From positions 2,339,547-2,403,546 of the forward strand of contig NW_026570228.1 in assembly GCF_019649055.1 (NCBI RefSeq): a DNA stretch of 64,000 nucleotides, given 5' to 3'. This DNA is from Paramacrobiotus metropolitanus (Eukaryota; Tardigrada; Eutardigrada; Parachela; Macrobiotidae). The position numbers and the translations under genes were made by a program. The notes under the pieces are model-generated. The model had not been told where the DNA came from and made no database searches. It was given only the letters and a program-made list of their open reading frames with translations. This document shows, piece by piece, positions 1-12,440 of the stretch (its first letter is position 1; each line of letters opens with the position of its first letter).

Positions 1-453
1 ATCAATTTGTACAAAGCATGCTTTTAGTTGTAGTTTTAGGCTGATTGTAAAAGCATTACTAAGCATACAGAAAAATATCTCTGCCTTAACTAAATCTTTC
101 CTAAGAAGGCACCAATACTTGACTGTCTTGACGTTTTAGGATATAATTTTGGCATCAGCTGTCAAGGCTTCTAAAAAATATGTATGTCCTACTAAAAAAC
201 GAAATATAACTTTTTTTCTAATTAATAGGCACAGGAAGTGGACGTGCGCTTAATATTAAATTTCTAGAGGATAATTCTAAACATTTCTAGACTGTACTCT
301 TGCGAAATATGGGATAATCAGTTGACAATTCTCGCGGTAAATCGTATTTTTTATAACAGACATACATTATTAACCAGAAGAAAGCGAAATATCATTAACA
401 TTGTTTTACAAACAAAATCCTCAAACATGTATTTCAACAAACAGCTGCGTCAA
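1..453. other. Flank downstream of the chitin-binding gene, no gene seen
   Basis: AT-rich sequence lying 3' of the minus-strand chitin-binding gene. The only ORF of note overlaps the end of that gene on the opposite strand and has no domain features. It probably holds the 3' UTR, but I see no convincing exon. Confidence 0.5.
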
Positions 454-3400
454 TTAGCATTCCTTGACGTCAGTAGGCTCAACACAAGCATTCCTCTCCT
501 GATGATACTTCCACTGTATCCCATTATGCGGTAAGCACATAAATTCAAACAGATTATACTGCCGGGGACCGACTTTAACACACAAATAAAACTTGGAACA
601 CGAGATATCCCGCGCATTACGGAAATACCCTTCCGACCGGCACTGAAAGGTCACACCGGCTTTCACCATCTCACCGACCGGTTGCTCAGACGGTGTATTG
701 AAATTCAGTACTAAAGCCGGCGGAATGGTTGTCGTCGGGGTCATCGTCGTCGGATACCCAGTGCCGGTCATGTACGAGTATAACTGATTAAAACTGTCCC
801 GGTACGCCGATAATGACTGGTAATCACTGCTGGTCTTGATCCCGGGGTTATTGGATAAAAGGTCACTGAGACTACCCAGCGGGGCGAACTGCGGCGGGGT
901 TCCGGGAGCAGAATACCGGTTGGTTTGGAGGAGCGGCTGGGCGACCGGTGAGTACACTCCGGATGTCACGCGATTCTTGGGAATGGTAAAGTATTCGGGC
1001 GAACCGGCCGGGTTAATAAACACCGGGCCGGAAGTGTCGGAGGTGTTTTTGGTGCCCTGGATCTTAATGGCGGCCGGCACTTGCGGGATGCGCCGGCGCT
1101 TATTGCTAACTGCGCGACGGAAGGACGGGGTGATGGTGGTCGGGGTAGGCGTGGTTGTGGTCGGAAGGGAAGTGGTCGAGGTGGTCTCCGGAGTTGTGGC
1201 GGTGGTTGTCGGCGGCTCGGTGGTGGTCGTAGTCGTTGTGGTGGAGGGTAGGGTGGTGGTTGACTGGGTAGTTGTGGTGGTTGTGGTATCGGCGTCCTGC
1301 ATAGGACGGGTCGGTTTGCGAACGCTCCAGATGCTGGAGAAGCGCGTGATGCTGTTGGCGTTGCAGGGGTCGTTGGGTGGCGGTGGCGTACACTGACCGG
1401 TGGATATATCAAGGTACAATGTTTCGCAGTAAATCTAAAACGCAGAATTTCGATGCGTTATAACGTTTTCATATTCTTGTTCTGCTTTGATAATTTTTTT
1501 CAGATACTGTACTGTATTTATCTTAAGCTTGGTATACGATCGCATTTCAGTTTATGGAATAAATGGTTCAATGTAAAATTATATACTGTTTTATTATTTT
1601 TATTTTTTAATTATATTGTTTTTCTACTATTTAAAATTGTTATTTATTAAAATTCAGCTTTTGTTAAGTAGGAATTTATTCTGTATATATATTTTTGTGT
1701 GCTAACCACAAATTTCAACGCAAAAATTGCCGGTTATTTTGGGAATACTTATTAATATCTGCTAACCTCTTGTAGATGGAATTGACCTTTAGTTTCCGTT
1801 TCAATACAGCTGTAATAGTAGCCACACGTTTGCAGCCGGTAGATACGCTGCGTTGTACAAATCAGTGCGCCGGTATTGGTGGAATCGTTGTTATTGTTGG
1901 ACATATGCCAAACTTGCGGTAGAATCTTCACCGGCAGCGCATTAACGGATGCCGTTTTTCGGTCGGCATCAGTGGCAGCGGCGGCGGCGGAAGTCAGGCT
2001 TGGATCAGCAGCGACGCCGGCGCTGTCCACCGCGGACAGCGTCTGATCCAGCAGCATGGAGTCCGCGGTGGCTGGCACGCATGGTGGAGCAGTGTCGAGT
2101 GCGCTGCACGCGAAGTAGCGCCGGTCAAACACATATCCGTCGTCGCATCGGTAGTGAAGCATAACGAAACTGTTTGGCTCCGGTGTTAATTGAAGGCACC
2201 TGTTGCCAACATTCAGATTTTCAATGCCTAATTAAACCAGTCGATTATTTTACAAATGCCGTTTTTATGGATTATTAAATGTTACCACTGTGGTTTTGCC
2301 AGCATTGGCTGTAGACACGCAAAGGATATTAATCAAGTACAGTACTCGTACATCATGGTCAGACAAAACAAAGTCATTAGAGCACTGCAAAACTATGCGG
2401 CTAAATAATCATGAGTATTTCATACTTTAATTTTACAGCTCATTCTCTGGATATTATTTAACTTTATTTTATGCATAATTTCATATCTGTCATGCAGTTA
2501 CAGAATAAGTTGAACGAATAATTACGTACAGTAGTATAACAGAATAATTCTGTACAGTAAACTTTGTTGGGCGCACTTTAATGAAACAATAGAAACCTCT
2601 GCGTATTATTTTTTTGTAAACTGTATGTAAATTTATGTTGCTAAATGATATGCTTAAACTTAATACATACATTATTTTCTTGAATTGCTTTTGTGCATTT
2701 TAAGCATAAAATACGTCGTAAAACTTAAATCACACTTTTATAAATTTTAAGTTTTGTTTTTATTACTGACATACTGTAAGTAGATAAAATTACCGGTAAA
2801 ACCGTTGACATTTGCTGTCATCTGGATACAGGAAATATCCCGAGCGGTAACAAATCGGTGAATGACCTTTCTTCCCAGCATCCATTGTCTCGGTTGTGGG
2901 GCTGTTTGTCGGCACTACCAGCGGCGGTTGATTAAATTTCGTTACTTCATTGGACGCTTCAGCGGATGTTTGCTGGTTGAATTCACTGAATGATTCCGTT
3001 GATGTAATCTGCAGCGTCGTACTACTTCCGGTCGATGTACTCGTATCGCGCGCATCACCGCTCGCCGACCCCGGCAGCGTCCATGGCGGTACGGGTGTGG
3101 TAAGGTCACCGCTAACATCAATTACCGCAACAGCCGCAACATCGCTAGTATCGGTTTCAATGCTTCCCGGTTCCGTCACATCGGTCTCCGGTGTGATGTC
3201 CATTTTCTCCGTTGACTCGATAGGGTTTGCGGTTACGGTCGCCGGCAATTCAGCAACCGGTGGATCAATACACGGTACCGTGCCCGTCTGCTGTACACAC
3301 GCTACGACGGTTTCATCAAACACCATATTCCGTCCGCATTCAAAATCATAGGAGATCCACGTCCCGGAGGGTTGCCCGGCATCGGGAATCCACTCACACC

Positions 3401-5795
3401 GGCGGAAACGCTTGCAGGAAATTTTAGAAAACCCGGCGGCGGTGCACACTGCGACTTTATCCTCGAGCGGATCCGGGGTCACCGCGGCCGGCTCCGTTTC
3501 CTCGTCGCCCAGCGAAGAAAGGTCAAAACTGCCGACTGAACACTGCAGATTCTCACTAGTCGGGTCCACGCACTGGTTGACCGTGACTGAGAACACCAGA
3601 GACGGCGGACATTCGTGGACGGAGACAAAAAAGTGTAACGGTCCCGCTAAACGCCGGCACACCATAAACCGTGTGCTGCACGGTGTGGCAAACGGTAACG
3701 GGAAGGTACCGTCTTTTTTACACAGCAATCGCGGGCGCTCCTTCTGATTTTTAACCGGTGACAAAGTCGTGGTGATAATGTCACCGGCGTCCGTGGTCGA
3801 ATTGGTGACGTAATATTTGGTGACACTGGCGTCGGTGTCGTCGCCGTTGGCACACGCCACCGTGGCGTTATACTCACAGGTTCCGTTGTTAAAAATTGTA
3901 TGCGGTGGACACGTAAACCGGAATAACAAAAAGTTCTTAACCCAGGAATATTTTTCACATTTATAAAATATACACGGTATTGATGTGGGATATGTGCCGG
4001 GTGCGGTACACTGGAATTCCGTGGGATTAGTCACCAGGATCCCGGTGGCGGTTAGGTACGGTGGGGGTTTCAATGCTTGCTTAAACAACCAGTTAGGATC
4101 GGTGTCGGTGCCCATCACACTGCTGATATCCCCGAAGAAAAGCCGGTCATCGGCCGGTTTCACCGGCATCTTCGGCACAAATCGGATCTCATTGTCGCTG
4201 GAAATAATGGGTATAGTGGTGGTACTGGCCACGCCCCCTCCTCCTGGGGGAGCGGTCACTCGCGTGACCTTTCGCGGCATGGTCACCCAGACGGTAGCAA
4301 ATGTGGCGCGCGGTGGCGGTGTGGGTTTGAACGCACCGGAAGTGGGGTTCATGTTGGAGGTCACCTCCAGCTCGTCGACGATGGACACACAGTCGGCCGT
4401 CTCACTGGCCCATGTGCAGGATTTCCGGTCCTCGTCGAAGAATAGTCCAGTGGGACAGGAGAACTGTTCAATCTTCAAGCTGATCACACTGGTGGTGGAG
4501 CAGCGGAAAAAACGCCGGCAGTTGATGGGATTCCGGAAGAGGGTTGTGGGCTTTCCGGACGCGGGAAAAGTCTGCTGAGCACGACAACGTTCCACCACCC
4601 AGGAGGGTGTCTGTGTGAGCAGAGGATATGCATCACCGGTGTCCATGCGTTCTTCACTGAGGGGCTTCACACATGCGCGTACGATCGGCTCATAGACGAG
4701 ATTGGACTCGCAAGAAAACAAATAAACCTGCAAAATGGATGTTTTATTAACCAAGGTTACACATATAAATATGAGACACATATATGAGCTGACAACAAAT
4801 AGTACAATAATTACACTCAAATTCGGCAGTAGTTTTATTAATCACAAAATGGAAAACGCAACTGGAAGTCCCTATTAATTATTAAGCAATATTAAGGGCA
4901 ATGCAAACAATGCAAACAATCTAATACCTGGGTAATGCAAACAATCTTCAATCAATTTTAGTGGCAATTATGTCAATCAATTAACAAAAATATTAATTAT
5001 CAGGAAATAATAAATAAACCAGCTAGTGCTTAAAACGTTTTGGTTTTCCGTATGCTTCCTGGAATTCAATAATAAATTACAACTATAAGTACGCTGGCGG
5101 AATATATGCAATACTAATTTTCGGTTATAATTTTAATCAGTACTTGTAAGATGCGTACATTGGATGCGATTTTGTAACATAATAAGACAATTTGCGTCAT
5201 CAAGAACTTATTAGCGCACCATGAATGTCGCCGGTGACAATTCGACACAGCGGTAAAATTTGGAATTATTCGTGGGATGTGGGAAGTAGCCGGTAATTTT
5301 GCATGTTAATCCCGATAATTCCGAGACGTAGGAGCTGGGCCGCGGCGGCAACGGCAGCTGGGATTTCCGCTGACTTGACCCCGGCAACCGACTGACGCCA
5401 ATAACCGGCTGCTGCTGCAATAACACCTCGTCGTCGCTGTTGCGCCGGGAAACATTTCCCGGCTGACAGGGCGCACTGAGCTTAGCCCAGTTGCATTTCT
5501 GACTGATTGTATCAAAAATTCCAAATGAGCACCGATAGTGTTCTATGATCATAAGAGTGCCCTGTCGACGACACAGGACATACTCCGCACAACTGCCGGT
5601 ATAAGGGAATATCCCTTCTTGCCGGCATGACAGAGTCAGGGAATCCGTGGCGTTGGGCAAATTTTTCAGGGAGATCTCTTGCCGCGCCAGGAGAAAGTAT
5701 GTACTCCGTAGATTATTGATGGCACTGGTTGATAAGGATGCACAGGATAATATTATGAGTAATACCGTATGAATAATACTGATCAGGGTCTCCAT
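454..5795 (-). CDS. Secreted multidomain chitin-binding protein (nine CBM14/peritrophin-A domains)
   Basis: Likely an extracellular structural protein that binds chitin in cuticle or peritrophic matrix. Four exons join in phase: 5220-5795, 2794-4727, 1767-2169 and 454-1434, giving about 1,297 aa. The start at 5795 gives a hydrophobic signal peptide of about 25 residues (METLISIIHTVLLIILSC...). I count nine six-cysteine CBM14 modules. The first is near residues 57-110 and the second starts near 165. Modules 2, 7 and 8 are each split by an intron, and the cysteine pattern is only completed by splicing, which strongly supports the exon model. Linkers between modules are Thr/Pro/Ser-rich; the one in exon 4 (about 1,150-1,310) is a long TTTT/PTT mucin-like tract. 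No catalytic domain is visible. The family assignment is firm; the exact tissue role is inference. Confidence 0.92.
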
Positions 5796-7092
5796 TAATA
5801 ATGATCGCTTATATAACATAAATACAATCTTAATCACATAACTGGCCGGGAATATGCACTCAATTTGAAAATTATACAAAATTACGCATATATATAAGAG
5901 AAATTAATCGTGACCTTTCGATGACGATTGAATGTTCCGTGCATCGTTTCGGCGTTAAATTAAAGGCTGTTGTTTTACCGGTCGGTTTTAAAATGAGAGA
6001 AGTGAAAATGGTACCGGCAACACAACACTGGGCGGATTGGAATTGCTGTGCTATCAGCAGATGTCTAGTCATCATCTGTCATGTGTAGCCAAACATACAC
6101 AACATTTCATTACGGCTCAGCGGTACTAATAAGCCATCGCCATTCCCGCTTTTCGTAAGAAAAAAGCTCGGTCATTACCTTCCTGCTGGTACACCTTAGA
6201 CGTTTTTCGTACCCGACGAGTGAAGAAAAAACTCCACTTAACCGTGGAGATTTTGGATAAATTCACAGATCATAAAATATGTTTATCGTACGTTGCCGCT
6301 CACCCTTGCCATCGCCTCACTTTCGCTATATACGTGAGAACGTTTTTTTCCGTAATATTTTGTACGGAATTAATTGAGCTTTTCCAATGAAGCTAGTAAT
6401 TATTATCAATAACACAATATCTAATTCTGGTGTGCTTTTGCTTTTAGTTCATAACCCTCGATTAACAACATTAAATGCAGTGCACAAACGTGAAGCCAGT
6501 GGACGTACACAATGCGTATGATAATTAATAGCGATAAGTAACTAGATCTACATAAACAAGCTGTATCGATATATGTAAACTTTGAACTGAAAAGCGAATC
6601 CTTACTAGCAATTTTTTAAATGCTGCAAAAGTGAACTAAAAATCCCCATAATTGTTAGTTACTTTTGGGATATCCGTACAAACAAAAAACAAAACAGCGA
6701 AACCAGATATATCGGTACAGTTTTAGTGGTCGTGCCGCTATCTACCAGATAGGTACAGTTTTACTGGTCGTGCCGCTATTTATATATCTATCTGTACAGA
6801 GTTATCTGTACAGAGTGCAGATTGAATGACTGAATTTGTTTTTTATAATAACGAAAGCGATGAGGTTAATAATTACAAAATATAACCACTGAAGAAAAAT
6901 GCAGTCAAGTCATAAAGTCGTTGTGCTTTATTAATTTAAGCTCACAGTCTTCTCTTTGAATAGTTATATAAAACTATAAAATCTGCAAAAATCACCGTAT
7001 ACTCGTACAACGCACATACCACTGCATATGCCGTGCAATGTATACCTTCTACTAAGCTTTTACAATTTCTAATTAAGAAAATTAAATGTAGA
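5796..7092. other. Intergenic region between chitin-binding gene and GPCR
   Basis: Likely promoter and 5' UTR of the chitin-binding gene plus the 3' flank of the GPCR. Short minus-strand ORFs (for example 5872-6075) lack domain features. It contains the 38-bp tandem repeat listed separately. No other structure seen. Confidence 0.4.
6714..6779. repeat. Two-copy tandem repeat, period 38 bp
   Basis: The block GGTACAGTTTTA(G/C)TGGTCG... followed by TGCCGCTAT occurs at 6714 and again at 6752 with one internal base difference. Short AT-rich sequence follows. No function is evident. Confidence 0.8.
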
Positions 7093-10000
7093 TTAGACAT
7101 CGGAATAATTACTAGAATAATCCGAGAAATTGCCCCGTTTCGATGCCGGCCTGATGTTGGGTAATGACCTTTGACTGTAAGAACGCATCGGTGACGTCGA
7201 CAAGGGCGTGGTGCCATTACAGCGCACGCTGGTCGTCGTGCCGTTCTGCCCGACTGTGAGCAGTTTCACGGAACCGTTGGGCTGCTGCAGGAAAGTCTTC
7301 CCGCAACGGACATACTGCAGATCATAGGGAACGGATATTGGGCGTTTGTAGGGATGCACGGGGGATGATTGGGAGTTTTCATTGGAATAATAGCCCTTGG
7401 CAAGTTGTACCGGGCGACGATGGTAGTGGATAGCCGGCGTGCGACGCAATGCCACGGCTTGCCGGTGCGCTTCGGAATGGGGCAGACGCTTCCAGCAGTA
7501 CTTGCGCATCAAATAGCGAAAATCACTCTGTCAAAGAAAGTACATAAAAGTATTATAAACTTGACGTAGTAAATGTATATAATACAGTCGATATGCACGC
7601 GTAGTAAAATATAGTAAAATATGCTCGTGCATAATTTCAAGGCTGTTACTTATGCCTGCATTTTTTTAACAGTTCCACTTAACATATTACAGAACCAAAG
7701 AAAACGTATAATGTCACCAATATTTTTCATTTTTACTGTGTCGTCTTGCAAGTGCCGGTAGTGAAACAAATGCATAATCTCACACTTACTTTAAAATTAT
7801 TGTTGACCAGTACGTAAATTATCTGCAAACACCAAATAATCATTAAATTTAATTGTGGTAAGTACATGTACATCACGCAGAATACGTTGTAACCTAAACA
7901 CGATAATATTTGCTTACGATGTTAACGATGACAGAAAGCATAGCCACAAAGTGACAAGTGACAAACAAGGTATGATAGTATTTGGGCCGGAGATCTGTCA
8001 GAAACGTTGAGAAGTCATGGAGGAGAAAAAATGTTTGCAGCGGTAGCCATAAGATTCCAAACGAGAGCACCATCAGAGCCAGCATCTTGACTACCTGCCA
8101 AAAACATTCTTGTCACTAATAATATGGCCATCGTAACATGGTCTTGGTTAAAAAAAACATGTACCGGAACCAGCACGAGGCCATCCCCCATACGCAATCA
8201 AATGCGTGGTTACAACCATTAATATGCTCCCGGTGCCGACGCATTACGACTGCATATTTACGGCAAGAAATGATAATAATTATTGAGATAGAGAGGAGTA
8301 TGTATCTGTACGAGTAGACACCGACAGACATAAGCGAGACACCGGTAAAAGATGGGACAACACAAATCATGTAAAAACACTCGATTAATTTCCGGTTACA
8401 AGAGCTATTCAGGCGGCATGTTGTTTTGACGAAGATTGTCACAACAGATAAACAGGATTTACCATGATGGATAACACTTACAATTGTTAATTTGAATAAC
8501 CAGTAAATAAAGTAAAATTGAATCAGATACGGTAATCCTCATTTTCAACAATTCACGTGCAAGTAACGTAGTATTACGCGCAGTGATACTACGATGCTGG
8601 TAAGTGATTCATATGCCAACTGTATTTGTTTAACAGTCTGGTTGTAAATTTCGCGTAGATAATCACCCGATAGCATTTCAGAATTTAATTTGATTAATAT
8701 TCGATTTGCGGAAAATAGTTTCTTTAAACACACTACCAACATGTTTTATTTTGATCTGGAAATAAGAGCAATTTAATTAGGGAGCATTAGTTATATGTTT
8801 GAAATGAGCCCCCTTTCTTCCAGAGACATTTAACGCTTCCACCGATCTGCGATAAATAAGAAGAAATATACATAACGCAATCTTCTTCTCTGACACATGC
8901 CCGCAGTTTATGATCACAATAATAATCATTACGTAAAAGTAACAATATGTTTACATCGGAGGTCAAATCTTTTCCAGAAAAGATTATGTTACAATTATTC
9001 GATGAATTAGAATGGTTATCTTGATAATCGCATCGGCGGCTCAATACTGTTTATAAAAAGCGATGATATTATAGTCTGAATGCACGGCCTTATCCTACTG
9101 TAAACGCGCCCTCCAGCCAAACCCGATCCAGCGCTTTTTATCCATTACCCGGCTTAACGTACACAATACACCGAAACAATCACCGTTTAATATAATACCT
9201 TTCTTTTGGACTGCAACTGAACCTTATCCCGGGAATCGGATGCCTCACCCGGCGTTGTCCGCTCCCAGAGTTTCCGCCCAACATACGTGTATGCACAGCC
9301 GATGCACAGCAGCGGTATAACATAATCCACGGAAAAAACACAGATTGTGTAGAAGCGACTGTAGATACTGCTCCAGTCGATCGACTGATCATACGGCCAC
9401 GACGGCCATGTCTCCAGGCACAAATAGGTCATGGAACCGTTGGTGACGTCATAGGTGTGTAACGGTTGCACTTTACTGACGTAGAACTGGACACTGGCCT
9501 GCGCTAATGACCATAGCCAGATAAAGCCGAGAATCTTGCAAAGGTCACGCGGGGATTTGGCGCCGCGCGTCCGAAACGGCCGACAGATACTGCGCAGCCG
9601 GTCGATGGAGATGAACGTCTGGGTGTAGATACTGGAAGACACCGCTGTGTGCTGCATAAAGGAGACGGCCGGACAAAGAAAATGTGGATAAATCCATTTG
9701 CCCAATAAAACTGCAATAACAAAAAAACTTTTGACCGATTTATTGAGTTCGCTTCTTTTCTGTATAGGAGACTGATGGAATTGCCTGGAAAAATATTCAG
9801 GAAAAAAGTGACCGATTAAGTGTCAGCTTATTCAGAATATTTAATAGGAAGTCCTGCGTAGCCGGGATTTGCGGAGCGGCGCATTATGAGATTTGAAAAC
9901 GCTAATTATATTACACATGTATAATTTTTATCGGTGCTTAACACATGGATCTCCGCAAGTACAGTACGTCATCGGAAACAGCGGTAGACCAACCAAATGC

Positions 10001-11460
10001 AATAACTTTTCACGGTTACACTAATAAAAAAAGTGTCGCGCAAAGATAAACTGCCGGTTAGGAAAATTCCGGCGCCGGCATAATCAGCCAGTGCAGCAGT
10101 TAACTTCTGTGCAGATAATCCACAGGGAATATATTGCCGGCATCTTTGGGATTCGCTTTTCTTAAGCGTAACGAAGTGCATCGCGCCCGACGTGTTAGTA
10201 GCGAAAAATGTGAGATAAAATGACGCATTAAACAATCACTTCCAGAGCGGCTCCAGATTTTGGCAGTTAGTGCAGATGCCTTTGTATGGTCAATGGGGAA
10301 AAACATTCAAGTGACACCGTCAAGCAGCAGTTGACGCAAGCAATGAAGGGTTATAATGCCACAATCGCGTGCATATGGCATAAATAATAAACAATAAAAT
10401 ATAAAACATACAAATTAAGTATCTGCCATAAAATATTTACCTGGCATGCTAAACACGAGAGTAAAAAGAACAACGTAATAATTGCTTGTTTGGCCTACAA
10501 ATGTGGTGCGCACGCACAACACCTGATGTAATTAGATAACGGCCGGAAGGTCAAACTTGAGACAGAAAACACCTACCGTGTAATCAGCGCAACATGAGTG
10601 CTTTACAAACAGCACGTGTTCAAAGTATTCGCACTCGTAGAATATAAGAATGACACTTACTGTCTTTTTAAAAATATTTTTGTTTAGTCATTACTAAATT
10701 TTTTTATTAGGTTTTAAAATAATGTACCACAATATCCTGTATTTGTATAAAAATGTCTGTCGAACAAAAATTTTTATTAAGCATGCCGTTGCATTTGTTT
10801 CAAGTATTTAAGGAATGCGGGAGTTTTCCTTAATTTGGCTTTCCGGTTGGACCAATTAAGCGAAAACGAAACGAAAATTAATGAAAATTTATGAGTAGTT
10901 TGACAAACATCTTTTACTGAATGTAATGAAAATGGAATTCGATGAAAATCTTTTAATGACTGGAATGAAAAGAAATTTATGGAAATTCCTTAATGAAATG
11001 AACTAATTGGAAATTTTTAATTAAACATCGTAAACCGTAATAATTTTGAAATCTTCGTTGCGTTATTTCCTCTTTAGCCATATGGGCACGTGATGTTGTT
11101 TGTACCTTGGGTGGATGTAAAGGGCATACAGGCGATGGCCATGATGAGATCGGAAACGGCGAGATTAATGAGGAACGGCGCCAGTTCCGTGCGGGATTTA
11201 TGTCCGTACGTAAAGACGAAGATGACGACAATATTGCCGGCTACCGATATGAAAATGTTGATACCGTAGAGAAAAAATAATCCCACTTGGACCTCATTAG
11301 GCAGTGTATAATGATCATCCAACACCGTATCAAAATCATAATCCGCTACCGATAATACCGAGATATTGCCGGTCTTGTACAGATCGACATCATCGAGGGG
11401 ATACTGTTCGGTGCTGCCCATACTGCCGCCCCGGATAGACTGCGTGCTTCGCGCATCCAC
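7093..11460 (-). CDS. Class A (rhodopsin-like) G-protein-coupled receptor, probably peptide type
   Basis: Plasma-membrane receptor of about 503 aa. Five exons join in phase: 11106-11460 (N-terminus, TM1-2), 9199-9710 (TM3-5), 7918-8094 (TM6 and start of TM7), 7790-7822 (33-nt exon, end of TM7) and 7093-7527 (helix 8 and cytoplasmic tail). Visible marks: NLAVSDL in TM2, the conserved TM3 cysteine (about C131), WLP in TM6, and an N-terminus with an NIS glycosylation site. The DRY box reads D-R-L (about D155) and the NPxxY box reads NIIIY, so two activation motifs are altered. The tail is long (about 145 aa), basic and Ser-rich. TM2 and ECL1 resemble peptide receptors, but I cannot assign a ligand. 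ORFs inside the large introns look non-coding. Confidence 0.88.
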
Positions 11461-12299
11461 TGACGCATTTAATGATTAAGATTGAAATAAAAAGAAATAA
11501 ATAGTCCTGGTGTGCGATTAATTCGTATTAACGATGTACTGAACAAAGGCTACAGTGCAGCATTAAATTCACTGTTGCCGGCTGCATGGTTCTTTTTGCG
11601 GTGAACAGGACGATGATCTGTAGTTGTGCGCGTCAATTTGGCGGCGGAAATATAATTATGCGGAATGATGACGCGGGGATATCTTTCAACAGAGTCGGAT
11701 GAGTGGCTGCAAAATTCTTCCGGATCCTGGTTTCAATATTCTCTCATTCACAGAAAGTCATTTATACTCCTAAAAATACAGCGGAAGATGGCCACGTTGG
11801 AAGCTGCAAGAAGGGTATAGTTAGCCTAATTATCTCAACTGCACGTGGCTGAGATGGTCATGGCGCAGGGCTCTTAACCAGGCATACATAATCATTACCG
11901 TATAAAATGGGAGTACGATACTCTGTAAACTGTACAGACTTAATACAAAATAATATATCGATATCAGAACGAAAAAAAGTGTCACCGTTAATTTACTATA
12001 CGGTATAAAAGGCAGATTTTCCTGCGGAAACACGTCAGTACAATTTTATTTGACGCATAATATATTATTACTTGGTTAAAAGATGCGATCTTTTAATATT
12101 TTCTGTATTGTGCATCGTTGTTAAAATCCATACGTTTTTAATTTGAAAATCAAGGTATGCCAAAACTTAAAAATTTCATGTACACATACGGAGCTGTACA
12201 GATATGCGTATATATATATGGACGACAATTTAAATGCAATCGTACTTGAAAAAAAGTTATGCCACACCGACAAAATGTTCAGCATTACTTATCTCAAGC

Positions 12300-12440
12300 A
12301 AAACTAGTTCGATAAATATCATTATAAATTTTCAAAAAATTAGCATATCCAAATAAGCCCAAGCACCAACACGGTGCTTGGGCTTATTTGGATATGCTAA
12401 TTTTTTGAAAATTTATAATGATATTTATCAAACTAGTTTT
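12300..12440. repeat. Long inverted repeat (foldback), 68-bp arms
   Basis: Arms 12300-12367 and 12373-12440 are reverse complements with one mismatch, separated by a 5-bp loop (AACAC). A partial copy of the outer right arm (TTTATAATGATATTTATCAA) repeats downstream to about 12,482. The structure suits a small foldback/MITE-like element or a cruciform-forming sequence. It contains no ORF. Confidence 0.9.

Noticed and set aside
836..1396. 186-aa plus-strand ORF rich in Val and Gly
   Set aside because: It is the antisense shadow of the Thr-rich linker exon of the chitin-binding gene; the ACC/ACA repeats on the minus strand force Val/Gly codons on the plus strand.
8116..9044. Minus-strand ORFs in GPCR introns
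   Set aside because: Receptor exons join in phase without them, and their sequence is low in conserved-looking residues.
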